NCBI RefSeq assembly: GCF_934630525.1
Contig: NZ_CAKTVX010000003.1
Span: 240,032 to 304,031, forward strand
Source: an uncultured Slackia sp.
GTDB taxonomy: Bacteria > Actinomycetota > Coriobacteriia > Coriobacteriales > Eggerthellaceae
Direction: 5' to 3'
DNA length: 64,000 bases
Under the pieces are notes generated by a model. That model worked only from the letters and a program-made list of their open reading frames with translations, did not search any database and had not been told where the DNA came from. A program made the position numbers and the translations under genes. Shown piece after piece: positions 8,466-16,331 of the stretch. Every line of letters starts with the position of its first letter. Position 1 is the stretch's first letter.

Positions 8466-9935
8466 TTGGGGCTCGTTACGCAAAAAGTGCGACCGCTGAT
8501 GGGGTTACTTCAATGGGAGCTGCTTGGATACGGCCTGTATCGTGCTTGGATTCTAGAACACATGGCCTTCGCCCGGAGCTTCCAGGCACAGTCCGCTGTC
8601 TCATCGGATGCTCTTGCCAATCTTCCGCTATGGACGCTGTATTTAGCCATCTCCGCATCAGCGGCAACCTTCTTCTTTCTGCAAAAAGCATGCCGAACCC
8701 GGCTTCTCGAAGAATTGGTACCCGACTGCATGGCTGCGTGCGGGCTAATCGGCTCGTCTTGCGTTGCATTCGCCGCAGTGTCGGGAAATAACGAGGTTTT
8801 GCTGGCGGGCTTCGCTCTTGCGGGTCTTTCGGGCGGTTTTTTCGAAGTGAAGTGGTCGCTTTATTTCCTTCGATTGGCAAAAGACGCCGTCTACTGCAAT
8901 TTCTTGTTGGCAATCCTGCTTACTTCGGTCTGCGGAATCTTTACAAGTGCGATTCTCCCGCCCGAAGCGTTCTTCGCAACGGCGCTCAGCCTGTTCGTCG
9001 GCATGGCCTTCCTCGAGCGCATGGCGAAAGAACGCAACCGAAAGCTGGGGCATGACGATGGATGGACGCATATCGGCGCGCTTTCTCCCGAGGCCGATTC
9101 CTCAATGGGCAAGAAAGGTCGAAACGCACGAAAGGTATTTCGCCGAATCGTATTCGCGAGTGCGCTCTACTGCGTTGTCCATGTCAGTGCCATTACGTTG
9201 TGCGCAGCGTCTGCACCGAATGACCACTTCATAAGGCATCTGGCCAATTTCGCCGCAGTGGGCATCTTGCTCGCTCTTTTCCTCGCGAAAGGCACGCTAG
9301 CGTCCATCGAACTCTCGAAGTTCGTGTTACCCCTGACTGCGGCGGGACTGTTCCTACTTCTTATAGACGCTCGCTATCTCGGCGATGCGGCCCATTTCTT
9401 GCTTTGCTTCAGCAACAAACTGTTTGAAATCCTGATTTGGGTCCTCGTCATTGACTTCATCGGTGCCCTCTCGGTGTCTGCGGCAGCCGCTTTCGGCGGA
9501 ATCGTGGCTGCGCGTAATATCGGCTCTTTCATTGGGTCGCTTCTGTCTCTTTCGGTTTTATCAATGGTCGGTCCCGATGCTTCGAATTGGACGGGGTTTG
9601 TTTCCGCGCTCACGATGCTCTCCATCGTCACGTTGCTATGGATGCTCTCGGAAAAGACATTTTTCGACCCGCTCTACAGAGTCAATGCATCTCAGGTCGT
9701 TCAAACAAACGAGAGCACCGCGGATTCCTCAATCAAAGCATTGCTCAACCTCGCTCGTGAGCGAAAACTCACTTCTCGCGAAATCGATGTGCTCCTGCTT
9801 TTGGTCAGGGGGAAGAATCGCGCAACAATCGCTGAGGAGCTCTGCATTTCACAAAACACCGTGCATACGCATATCATGCACGTTTACCAAAAGCTCGGTG
9901 TGCACGACCAGCAGGAACTCATCAAGATGATTTAG
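8466..9935 (+). CDS. LuxR-family regulator with multi-span membrane N-terminus
   Basis: 489 aa from TTG 8466; AGGAGG lies at 8447-8452, a rather long 13 bp away, so an internal start (for example ATG 8499) is possible. About twelve hydrophobic segments are followed by a LuxR helix-turn-helix (LTSREIDVLLLLVRGKNRA through LGVHDQQELIKMI). It lies upstream of, and on the same strand as, the large FMN/FAD reductase gene at 10109, with a dyad in the gap, so it probably controls that gene. Confidence 0.85.
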   Translation: MGLVTQKVRPLMGLLQWELLGYGLYRAWILEHMAFARSFQAQSAVSSDALANLPLWTLYLAISASAATFFFLQKACRTRLLEELVPDCMAACGLIGSSCVAFAAVSGNNEVLLAGFALAGLSGGFFEVKWSLYFLRLAKDAVYCNFLLAILLTSVCGIFTSAILPPEAFFATALSLFVGMAFLERMAKERNRKLGHDDGWTHIGALSPEADSSMGKKGRNARKVFRRIVFASALYCVVHVSAITLCAASAPNDHFIRHLANFAAVGILLALFLAKGTLASIELSKFVLPLTAAGLFLLLIDARYLGDAAHFLLCFSNKLFEILIWVLVIDFIGALSVSAAAAFGGIVAARNIGSFIGSLLSLSVLSMVGPDASNWTGFVSALTMLSIVTLLWMLSEKTFFDPLYRVNASQVVQTNESTADSSIKALLNLARERKLTSREIDVLLLLVRGKNRATIAEELCISQNTVHTHIMHVYQKLGVHDQQELIKMI

Positions 9936-9964
9936 AAGCGCCCGTTTGGCAAAACGCCTGATCA

Positions 9965-9993
9965 CGTATCTCGACCAATTTGGGTTAGATACG
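9965..9993. promoter_or_regulatory. Inverted repeat upstream of the FMN/FAD reductase
   Basis: CGTATCT (9965-9971) and AGATACG (9987-9993) are perfect inverted arms separated by 15 bp. They lie 116 bp before the reductase start and just after the LuxR stop. No T-run follows, so an operator is likelier than a terminator. Confidence 0.4.
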
Positions 9994-10108
9994 ATTTCGC
10001 CTCACCCGGTTGAATACGTCGGCAATAAGACCCATTAGCATCCTCTTTGACGGTTAGGCCTTTGCGCATCGAATTTGACGGTGTGCAAGCGAATCAAGGA
10101 GGGTCAAA

Positions 10109-12598
10109 ATGAGCAAATCGTCAGAAGGTGTATCGCGTCGCAGTTTCCTGAAGGGAGCATCCATCGGCATCATTGGCGCCGGTGCGCTAGCGAACGGAGC
10201 CGCATCGCTGGTCGGCTGCGCTTCCGGCTCCCAAAGCACCGAGGCGAAAGGCAAGGGTAAAGCGTCTGCAACGGCAAAAGGCTACGGCGGAGAAGTGACC
10301 GTCGATCTTGTCGCCGACCCCAAAGAGGGAACCGTAACCGAGGTGAGCATTTCCGGTGATTTGGAAACGCCGCAAAAGGGTGGGCGCGCAATCCCCTTGC
10401 TTGAACAGGCAATGCTGGAGTCCGGAAGCGTGTTCGTGGACGGCATCTCCGGCGCGACAACCACCTCTTCGGCTGTCCTTGCGGCTGCCAGCGCAGCCTA
10501 CGGCGCTGCCATGAAGGGCGATGGACTAAAAGTCCAGAAAATGAAGCCGGGCAGCTACACTGCAACGGCCAAGAGCGGCTACTGGAGGATTAAGGACCTT
10601 CCCGTGACCGTCACCGTCAATGAGGACGCCATCCTGAAAATCGAGACCCCAGAAGACCGCTTCGAGCACGGCGATACCGAGGTCATCCTGCAGTGCGCGA
10701 AGGAGAAGTTCATCCCGCGCATCATCGAGAACCAGTCCCTAAACGTGGACGTGGTCTCTGGCGCGACGCAAAGCTGCGCCGGCATCCGCGCTGCCGCGCG
10801 CGCTGCGCTGAGGCAGGCGTTCGAGGCCAATGAAGTCGACCCGAGCGCCGTGGGCAAGTTCGACCAGAAGGTGGACCTTGCGGTGAAATCCGACGCCCCT
10901 GCCGAAGAGCTCGAGGCGGACGTGTTGGTCGTGGGTCTGGGCACCGGCGGGTGCATCGCCACGCTGAACGCCTGCGAGAAGCTTCAGGAACGCAACGGGA
11001 AGAAGCTCGTCAGCCTGATCGCCATAGACCGCGCGGGCAAAATCGGCGGCAAGTCGGCTTTGACGCACGAGACCCTCGCCGTCAACCCGCCTGAGTACAT
11101 GAAAACCCACAACAACGGCCAGGAATACATCGACAAAGAAGACTTCCGCTCGCGCTGGACGCAGTTCTGCACGACCGACGGGCAGATGCTCGGGAAGCAG
11201 GAGTGCATCGACGTCATGGTCGACCAGTCGGGAGAAACCGTGGACTGGATGTATGCGCACGGTTGGCGTTTCGGCACGGTCAGCAAGGGCGCCGGAACCG
11301 CATTGTCCGGCGGCCTGACAGGCTTCAACTCAGTATGCACGAGCAGGGCGGACGCCGGCAGCTACGAAGACCGTCGCAAGCTTGTTGGGAAATACCAGCG
11401 CCAACTCATCGACCAAGCGGTCGCCCAGGGCGCGAAGCTCATGCTCGAGACCGAGGGCTACGAAATCATAGTCGAAGGCGACAAAGTGACGGGAGCCAAG
11501 GCCCGCAACGTCATTACCGGCCAAGAGTACGTCATCAAGGCGAAATCGGTCATCATGAACACGGGCGGCTTCTCGACGAACACCGCAATGATGAACGCCC
11601 TGCTTGACGAGCCATACCACGGACTTTACAAGACCGTCGGAACAGGCATGGACACGGGGCTCATGGTGCAGGCGGCGCTCGACGCCGGTGCGGGAACGTT
11701 CAACATGGGCATGCCTCCAATCACGATGCACTGCGGAACCGACCACTGGATCGAGAGGTATCCCTTCAACGAGTTTGACGACCATCTGCAGAGCCGCACC
11801 GGCAGGAAAGAGGTATGGTCGCTGAACAACGTGCCGCTTGGCTGCGCCTACAACAAGATGGCCATCTCCGTCAACTTGGAAGGAAAGCGTTTCATGGACG
11901 AGGCGAGCTACATCGCCTTCTCGCAGAGCGTCGACGAGGATTCCTTCCCGCATTGGCGCGGCGGCGCGAAGTACTACTCAATCGTTTCTGACGAGATTCT
12001 TTCGAAGCTCGCGGCCGAGGGGTTCGCGACCACGACCTGGGACGGGTATAACAACCAGGGCACCCTTCCCAAAGAGACGCCGGTTCCCGAGGTCTACGAG
12101 GCGATGGACTTCGCCGTCGAAGACGGGGTCGCATTCAAGGCGGATTCCGTCGAGGAGCTGGCGGGCATGATAGGCATCGACGCCGCCGCTCTGAAAGCGA
12201 CCGTAGACGCCTACAACAAAGGTGCCGAGACGGGGTCCGACGCGGAATTCGGCAAAGCCCCCGAGTTCCTGCAGAAGCTTGGCAGTGCGCCGTTCTACGC
12301 GATCGAGCTGCACAACGCCACATTCGGCACATGCGGCGGCCTCGATGTGGACGCATCGATGCGCGTCCTGAAGGATGACCACACCACGCCCATCGACGGA
12401 CTCTACGCCATCGGTAACGACAGCCTCGGCGTCATCCACAACCCGAACCGTCACTACTGCGGCTTCGGCGGCGTCGCTCAAGGCTGGCTGTGGACCGGCG
12501 GCCGCATAGCGGGCGAGCACGCTGCGAACTACGTGGCGGATACCTTCGGGTGCGCTGAAGTGAGCGTCGCCCTGAGCGAGCTCCCGTCCACGTTCTAG
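10109..12598 (+). CDS. Tat-exported reductase with two FMN_bind domains and an FAD domain
   Basis: 829-aa secreted flavoprotein. It has a twin-arginine signal (SRRSFLKG) with a lipobox-like VGC at Cys37. Two FMN_bind domains follow in tandem: residues about 55-135 with the covalent flavinylation motif DGISGAT (Thr117) and about 146-236 with DVVSGAT (Thr220). The FAD_binding_2 domain begins with VVGLGTGG (274-281) and ends in a GLYAIGNDSLG block. It therefore probably carries two covalent FMNs and one FAD, an internal wire from extracytoplasmic electron carriers to the active site. Flavinylation would need an ApbE transferase encoded elsewhere. Ribosome site GGAGGG precedes ATG 10109. Substrate unknown. 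Confidence 0.9.
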   Translation: MSKSSEGVSRRSFLKGASIGIIGAGALANGAASLVGCASGSQSTEAKGKGKASATAKGYGGEVTVDLVADPKEGTVTEVSISGDLETPQKGGRAIPLLEQAMLESGSVFVDGISGATTTSSAVLAAASAAYGAAMKGDGLKVQKMKPGSYTATAKSGYWRIKDLPVTVTVNEDAILKIETPEDRFEHGDTEVILQCAKEKFIPRIIENQSLNVDVVSGATQSCAGIRAAARAALRQAFEANEVDPSAVGKFDQKVDLAVKSDAPAEELEADVLVVGLGTGGCIATLNACEKLQERNGKKLVSLIAIDRAGKIGGKSALTHETLAVNPPEYMKTHNNGQEYIDKEDFRSRWTQFCTTDGQMLGKQECIDVMVDQSGETVDWMYAHGWRFGTVSKGAGTALSGGLTGFNSVCTSRADAGSYEDRRKLVGKYQRQLIDQAVAQGAKLMLETEGYEIIVEGDKVTGAKARNVITGQEYVIKAKSVIMNTGGFSTNTAMMNALLDEPYHGLYKTVGTGMDTGLMVQAALDAGAGTFNMGMPPITMHCGTDHWIERYPFNEFDDHLQSRTGRKEVWSLNNVPLGCAYNKMAISVNLEGKRFMDEASYIAFSQSVDEDSFPHWRGGAKYYSIVSDEILSKLAAEGFATTTWDGYNNQGTLPKETPVPEVYEAMDFAVEDGVAFKADSVEELAGMIGIDAAALKATVDAYNKGAETGSDAEFGKAPEFLQKLGSAPFYAIELHNATFGTCGGLDVDASMRVLKDDHTTPIDGLYAIGNDSLGVIHNPNRHYCGFGGVAQGWLWTGGRIAGEHAANYVADTFGCAEVSVALSELPSTF

Positions 12599-12609
12599 GC
12601 CCTCTTCTC

Positions 12610-12647
12610 GGGCGGCGCAAAGAACCCTCCCAGCTTCTGCGCCGCCC
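12610..12647 (+). terminator. Strong hairpin after the FMN/FAD reductase
   Basis: GGGCGGCGCA (12610-12619) pairs perfectly with TGCGCCGCCC (12638-12647). It begins 12 bp after the stop codon. No T-run follows, so it may be a Rho-linked or RNA-stabilising hairpin. Confidence 0.5.
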
Positions 12648-12676
12648 ACAATGGACTGAGTCGAAAAGCAAGTCGC

Positions 12677-12963
12677 CTATCTTCGATCTCCGCGTTTCCG
12701 CTCGTTCTCGACGTCTTCCACCAAGTCGTCAATCTTCCCGCCCCAGTACTCCGCCTACATTTTGACGCTGGCGCAGATGTAGCCGATACGCGCCTCCATG
12801 AGGACGGCCATCGCCTTGACGGTCTTTTCGCCCGCCTGTTCGGCGGTAACCACTATGATTGCCTCTTCGCTAAAACGAGTTGTCGGGCCATTCCCACTCA
12901 ATTGTCTCACGATCACAATCGGCAATAACCAAGCCCCACGGCACCTTGAAGCAGGCCCGTCTT
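12677..12963 (-). pseudogene. Decayed reading frame of unknown function with internal amber stop
   Basis: On the minus strand an open frame with protein-like composition (for example FSEEAIIVVTAEQAGEKTVK and then AEYWGGKIDDLVEDVENE) is interrupted by one TAG and ends at 12677. No start codon with a ribosome site is visible and the frame opens after a stop near 12965. It looks like the C-terminal remnant of a gene. I do not recognise the family. Confidence 0.35.
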
Positions 12964-12987
12964 TTCAAAAGAGGTGCCCGCTGCTTC

Positions 12988-13683
12988 CTACATATCACGT
13001 TCCCAATGCCAATCGGTGCCAGACTCGTTCGCGGCAATTTCGAAGTTGCGTCTCACGATACCCTGGTCAATCGCGTTGAGCCCGCTTTGCGGCGCCTCGA
13101 TGCGAACGGTTTTCCCGTCGGAGAGTAGCGTGATCTTGAAGTTCTGGTTGTTCATCGCCGTAGGCGCCAGCTGCGCGGCTTCCATGGCCGCCGCAAACCA
13201 CGCCGGCGCCTTCGCGCATTCGACGGAAGAAAGCGCCTCGGCGCTCTTCGTCTTCCGTGAAAAGCCTTGCGTTTTCCCGTGGCCCACCGCAATAATCAGG
13301 CGAATTTTCTTCCCCGGCGCCACAACGGCGTGCGATTTCTTGCGCGAGCACAGCGCGCACCAGCACGTATTGAGCCCCATATCTTGCGCAGCAAGCACGA
13401 TTTTCTGGCCCCAATAGCCAATGGCCTCGTCGGCGGCCACGCCGCGCGCCTTGGCGTCATCAACCACGAATGCGACATGCGTGCGGCACCCGCGAATCAA
13501 ACCGAAACGCGCAATCACGTTGAAAACCTCGGGGTTGTCGCCCACAAGTTGAATATCAAGGCCGCTTTCGCGCGCGCACTCCTCCACCACGGCACCAAGC
13601 GCGTCGAACTCGACCCGCGCAAGAGGCTTTCCGTCATATTCGCGCACGGAATGGCGCTCTCGAATCGTCTCAACAGTAATCAT
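12988..13683 (-). CDS. Nitroreductase-family NAD(P)H:FMN oxidoreductase
   Basis: 231-aa cytoplasmic flavoprotein of the nitroreductase superfamily. The N-terminal TIRERHSVREYDGKPL is the FMN-phosphate-contacting motif (RxSxRxY). The centre contains GYWGQKIVLAAQDMGLNTCW, and the C-terminal part PAWFAAAMEAAQLAPTAMNNQ resembles the flavin-binding repeat of the TM1586-type subgroup. I chose ATG 13683 because AGGGAGC lies just upstream, rather than the longer frame from 13740. A 14-bp perfect palindrome lies 86 bp upstream. Likely role: FMN-dependent reduction of quinones or nitro compounds; the substrate is not predictable. Confidence 0.85.
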   Translation of the reverse strand: MITVETIRERHSVREYDGKPLARVEFDALGAVVEECARESGLDIQLVGDNPEVFNVIARFGLIRGCRTHVAFVVDDAKARGVAADEAIGYWGQKIVLAAQDMGLNTCWCALCSRKKSHAVVAPGKKIRLIIAVGHGKTQGFSRKTKSAEALSSVECAKAPAWFAAAMEAAQLAPTAMNNQNFKITLLSDGKTVRIEAPQSGLNAIDQGIVRRNFEIAANESGTDWHWERDM

Positions 13684-13768
13684 GCACCTGCTCCCTTTCG
13701 CCGCGCCGTTTCGTTGAGCCCATTCTACGCAACTATGCACAGGGAAGCGTCCCGTTCGATTATTTCAT

Positions 13769-13782
13769 CGAAATCGATTTCG
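13769..13782. promoter_or_regulatory. Perfect 14-bp palindrome upstream of the nitroreductase
   Basis: CGAAATCGATTTCG reads the same on both strands and sits in the gap between the nitroreductase start and the ArsC-like gene. It is a candidate repressor site; no regulator is known. Confidence 0.4.
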
Positions 13783-13918
13783 TGTGACACGCGCGAACGC
13801 ATTCGCCACAACGCGCGAGCGTTTCACGACGCAGGTCAGCAAGCCTGCCATTCGGAAACACTCAATCAAACCGCCGGACGTCACCAACCTGAAACGATAC
13901 TCTTGCCAAACCAGGCGT

Positions 13919-14287
13919 CTAGCGATCGAGCCCGAGCGCCTCGGCCCACGTCTCTTCCTTAAAACCGGGGATCACGAAATCGTCACCCACGAACAGCGGA
14001 CGCTTCACGAGCATGCCATCGGTCGCGAGCACATCGAAACACTCGGCGTCGGTCATGCCGGCGTCGAGCTTCGCCTTAATGCCAAGCTCGCGATACTTCA
14101 TGCCGGACGTGTTGAAGAGGCGTCGCAGCGGCAACCCCGAACGCGCATGCCATTCGGCAAGCTCGGTCGCCGTGGGGTTTTCGGTCGTGATGTCGCGATC
14201 GACATATTCCACGCCATGCTCATCAAGCCATTTTTTGGCTTTTTTGCAGGTGGAACATTTCGGATATTCCAAAAACAGAACACTCAT
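13919..14287 (-). CDS. ArsC/Spx-family protein (YffB-like)
   Basis: 122-aa thioredoxin-fold protein. The N-terminus FLEYPKCSTCKKAKKWLDEH carries the CxxC-type site of the ArsC/Spx family, followed by DRDITTENPT and LRRLFNTSGMKYRELG, both typical of Spx/MgsR/ArsC relatives. ATG 14287 has AAAGGG upstream. Family members are arsenate reductases, Spx-type RNA-polymerase-binding regulators or unassigned reductases. The two-cysteine motif with no arsenic genes nearby fits an Spx/YusI-like protein. It lies just downstream of ruvC on the same strand. Confidence 0.8.
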   Translation of the reverse strand: MSVLFLEYPKCSTCKKAKKWLDEHGVEYVDRDITTENPTATELAEWHARSGLPLRRLFNTSGMKYRELGIKAKLDAGMTDAECFDVLATDGMLVKRPLFVGDDFVIPGFKEETWAEALGLDR

Positions 14288-14326
14288 AAACGGCCCTTTC
14301 TCGAGCTCAAACAAATACGCCGCAAC

Positions 14327-14827
14327 CTACGTACGCTGGGCGCGCGGCCCATGGGTCACATAGCAAATCGCAGCAGCGAGCGCGTCGGCAGCATGGTCGG
14401 GATGGGGCACGTCGTCCAAGCCCAAAATCTGCTTCACCATGTACTGGACCTGGTCTTTTTCGGCGGTGCCCTCGCCCACTACCGCGAGCTTGATCTGGCG
14501 CGGCGTGAATTCGCCAACCATAAGCCCGCCCTGCGCGCACGCCACGAGCGCCGCACCACGAGCCTGCCCCGTGGAAAACGCCGCCGTGATGTTTTGCCCG
14601 AACCACACGGTTTCGATGCCAACGCACGTGGGCTTGAAGCGGTCGACCACGGCCCCTATTTGCTGTGCGATTTTCAGTAGGCGCTGCGAAAGCTCCATCG
14701 ATGCAGGCGTTGACACGCAGCCGTACGCGAGGCATCGAAGCCGCGACCCGTTCTGCTCGACGATGCCCCAGCCAGTATTGGCCAGGCCGGGGTCGATGCC
14801 CAATATGATTCGATGGTCGCCTCGCAC
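14327..14827 (-). CDS. ruvC: Holliday junction endodeoxyribonuclease RuvC
   Basis: 166-aa RuvC resolvase. It has the RNase H-like fold signature IDPGLANTGWG (first catalytic Asp), VGIETVWFGQN (catalytic Glu) and a C-terminal acidic pair in HPDHAADALAAAICY. It cleaves Holliday junctions made during recombination, working with RuvAB, which are not encoded in the window. The start is GTG with AAAGGGCGGGC upstream. Length matches the family norm (about 160-175 aa). Confidence 0.95.
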   Translation of the reverse strand: MRGDHRIILGIDPGLANTGWGIVEQNGSRLRCLAYGCVSTPASMELSQRLLKIAQQIGAVVDRFKPTCVGIETVWFGQNITAAFSTGQARGAALVACAQGGLMVGEFTPRQIKLAVVGEGTAEKDQVQYMVKQILGLDDVPHPDHAADALAAAICYVTHGPRAQRT

Positions 14828-14874
14828 GCCCGCCCTTTCGTTTTCCGAATAATGCCTTGGATTCTAACGCAGTT

Positions 14875-14912
14875 GCCGCCGATGAAGCCCTTCCATCGGC
14901 GGCTTTCTTTTC
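14875..14912 (+). terminator. 10-bp GC hairpin followed by T-rich tract
   Basis: GCCGCCGATG (14875-14884) pairs perfectly with CATCGGCGGC (14894-14903), followed on the + strand by TTTCTTTTCTTT. The flanking genes are on the minus strand, so the transcript it would end is not obvious. It may insulate ruvC from antisense reading. Confidence 0.6.
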
Positions 14913-14915
14913 TTT

Positions 14916-14963
14916 ATGCTATTTAGCTATGCTGCTATCTCGCTATCTCGATAGCTTACTATT
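14916..14963. repeat. Short octamer array (8-bp-phased TA)
   Basis: TA dinucleotides occur at 14920, 14928, 14936, 14944, 14952 and 14960, exactly 8 bp apart, within units such as GCTATCTC, and again in register at 14976. Same motif as the large array upstream of parA, here between ruvC and a MerR gene. Confidence 0.75.
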
Positions 14964-15103
14964 CAACCTAACGATTAAGCATTTCATCTGCGATAACGCA
15001 TAAACAAGCACTTAATCTCCCTTACGGTTCGCCCTCTTCGGAACACGAGATTCACCGCCCGGCTACGCGCTCAACTATGCAGCAATGCCCCAAGCGCCGG
15101 CAA

Positions 15104-15943
15104 TCAGCCAACGAACGCCTGCGCCTCGAGCACGAACGTATGAGGCGTCGAAGCGGGCTCCCACTGGTCTGCGAGCAACACGGGGCCACTCGCGGCGTCA
15201 ATTTTGTCCAATCCGAGCTGAAAGCATTCGGAAAAATCCGCCGAACGCACGCGATCGCACGAATATCGGCCAGCGGGAAGGCGCACGAGCGTCATGCCCT
15301 TCTCCAGCGCAACGCGCGCTGCGACCTCGGCATCGAAGGGATAGCTCGGCAGCATCTCCACCTGCACGTATGCGGCAAGCCCATCTTCTTCCCCCAACGA
15401 AACACCCAAGAAAGGCTCGCCCAAGCCGCGCGCAACCCCTTCCGTATACAGGGGGACAAGCCGCATGCTCGGCGCGGCTTCGTATATCGCGCTCGTCACT
15501 CGAGCGTAGCGGCGCATATCAAAATCACCGCCAAGCGGCGCGCACAGCACAAGACGCTCGCCGAATTCGCGCTCATAGCGCTTCTTCGATTGGAATCGTT
15601 GCGACTCGGCGATCTCGTCGGCATACCGATCAAGCTGCAGAAGTTGCGCCTCGGCACGGCGGATGCGCTCCCTCGCCAGCGCGCGCCCCTTCTCGATAAG
15701 CTCGCTTTGCCCGTAGCCCAAATCTGCGGTCGAGGCGATTTCTTTCAGCGGAACGCCCAGCTCAATAAACGTTATCACCATGTCTAAATCGGAAATCTGA
15801 TTGATGGAGTAATACCGATATCCCGATTCCGCATTCACATAAGCAGGCTTAAGCGCGCCGACGCGCTCGTAATAGCGAAGCGATTTCACCGAAACGCCGC
15901 GTAGTTTCGCGAATTCGCCAATCGAGAGCAGCTCTTCTTTCAT
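15104..15943 (-). CDS. MerR-family regulator with C-terminal effector-binding domain
   Basis: About 279 aa. The N-terminal MerR helix-turn-helix (SIGEFAKLRGVSVKSLRYYE) is followed by the wing ESGYRYYSINQISDL, a coiled-coil dimer helix (residues about 75-120) and a C-terminal GyrI/Rob-like small-ligand domain. This is the BmrR/TipA-like architecture for multidrug-responsive activators. ATG 15943 has GGGAG upstream; an in-frame ATG lies 15 bp further up. No efflux gene adjoins it. The peptidase gene upstream is on the same strand but separated by about 390 bp. Confidence 0.88.
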   Translation of the reverse strand: MKEELLSIGEFAKLRGVSVKSLRYYERVGALKPAYVNAESGYRYYSINQISDLDMVITFIELGVPLKEIASTADLGYGQSELIEKGRALARERIRRAEAQLLQLDRYADEIAESQRFQSKKRYEREFGERLVLCAPLGGDFDMRRYARVTSAIYEAAPSMRLVPLYTEGVARGLGEPFLGVSLGEEDGLAAYVQVEMLPSYPFDAEVAARVALEKGMTLVRLPAGRYSCDRVRSADFSECFQLGLDKIDAASGPVLLADQWEPASTPHTFVLEAQAFVG

Positions 15944-16331
15944 GCATCTCCCATCCATCGCAAGGACGCGCCGTCCGACTCTCCCATTGTGGGATAGTTT
16001 AAGATGCGGGCCTTCGATTTTTCAAGATGCGAAATCGAGCCTTTAAATCGGGCCTTTGCATGCTGCCCCACCTCGCGTGCAACGCGATACTCGGAGGCAT
16101 CGAGTCCACGAGCATGCACGTCTCCACCCCACCCCACGACCCGCGTGAAGGCACATCGCGCCACACACTCGTATGGACGAGAAACCGAGCACTGGCGCAC
16201 GTGGCCCTTGTTGGACAGCCACCACGAAATGGACGGCCGCCACGAAAGCCCGGGCATCGCGTGCCATCACAAGAAGCGTCAGCGCGCATGCTCGCATCGT
16301 ATGCGTCACAGGCCCCTACACCCCTGAAGCC
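15944..16331. other. Intergenic region, about 390 bp
   Basis: I see no supported gene, strong dyad or RNA here. It must contain the MerR promoter. Confidence 0.5.
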
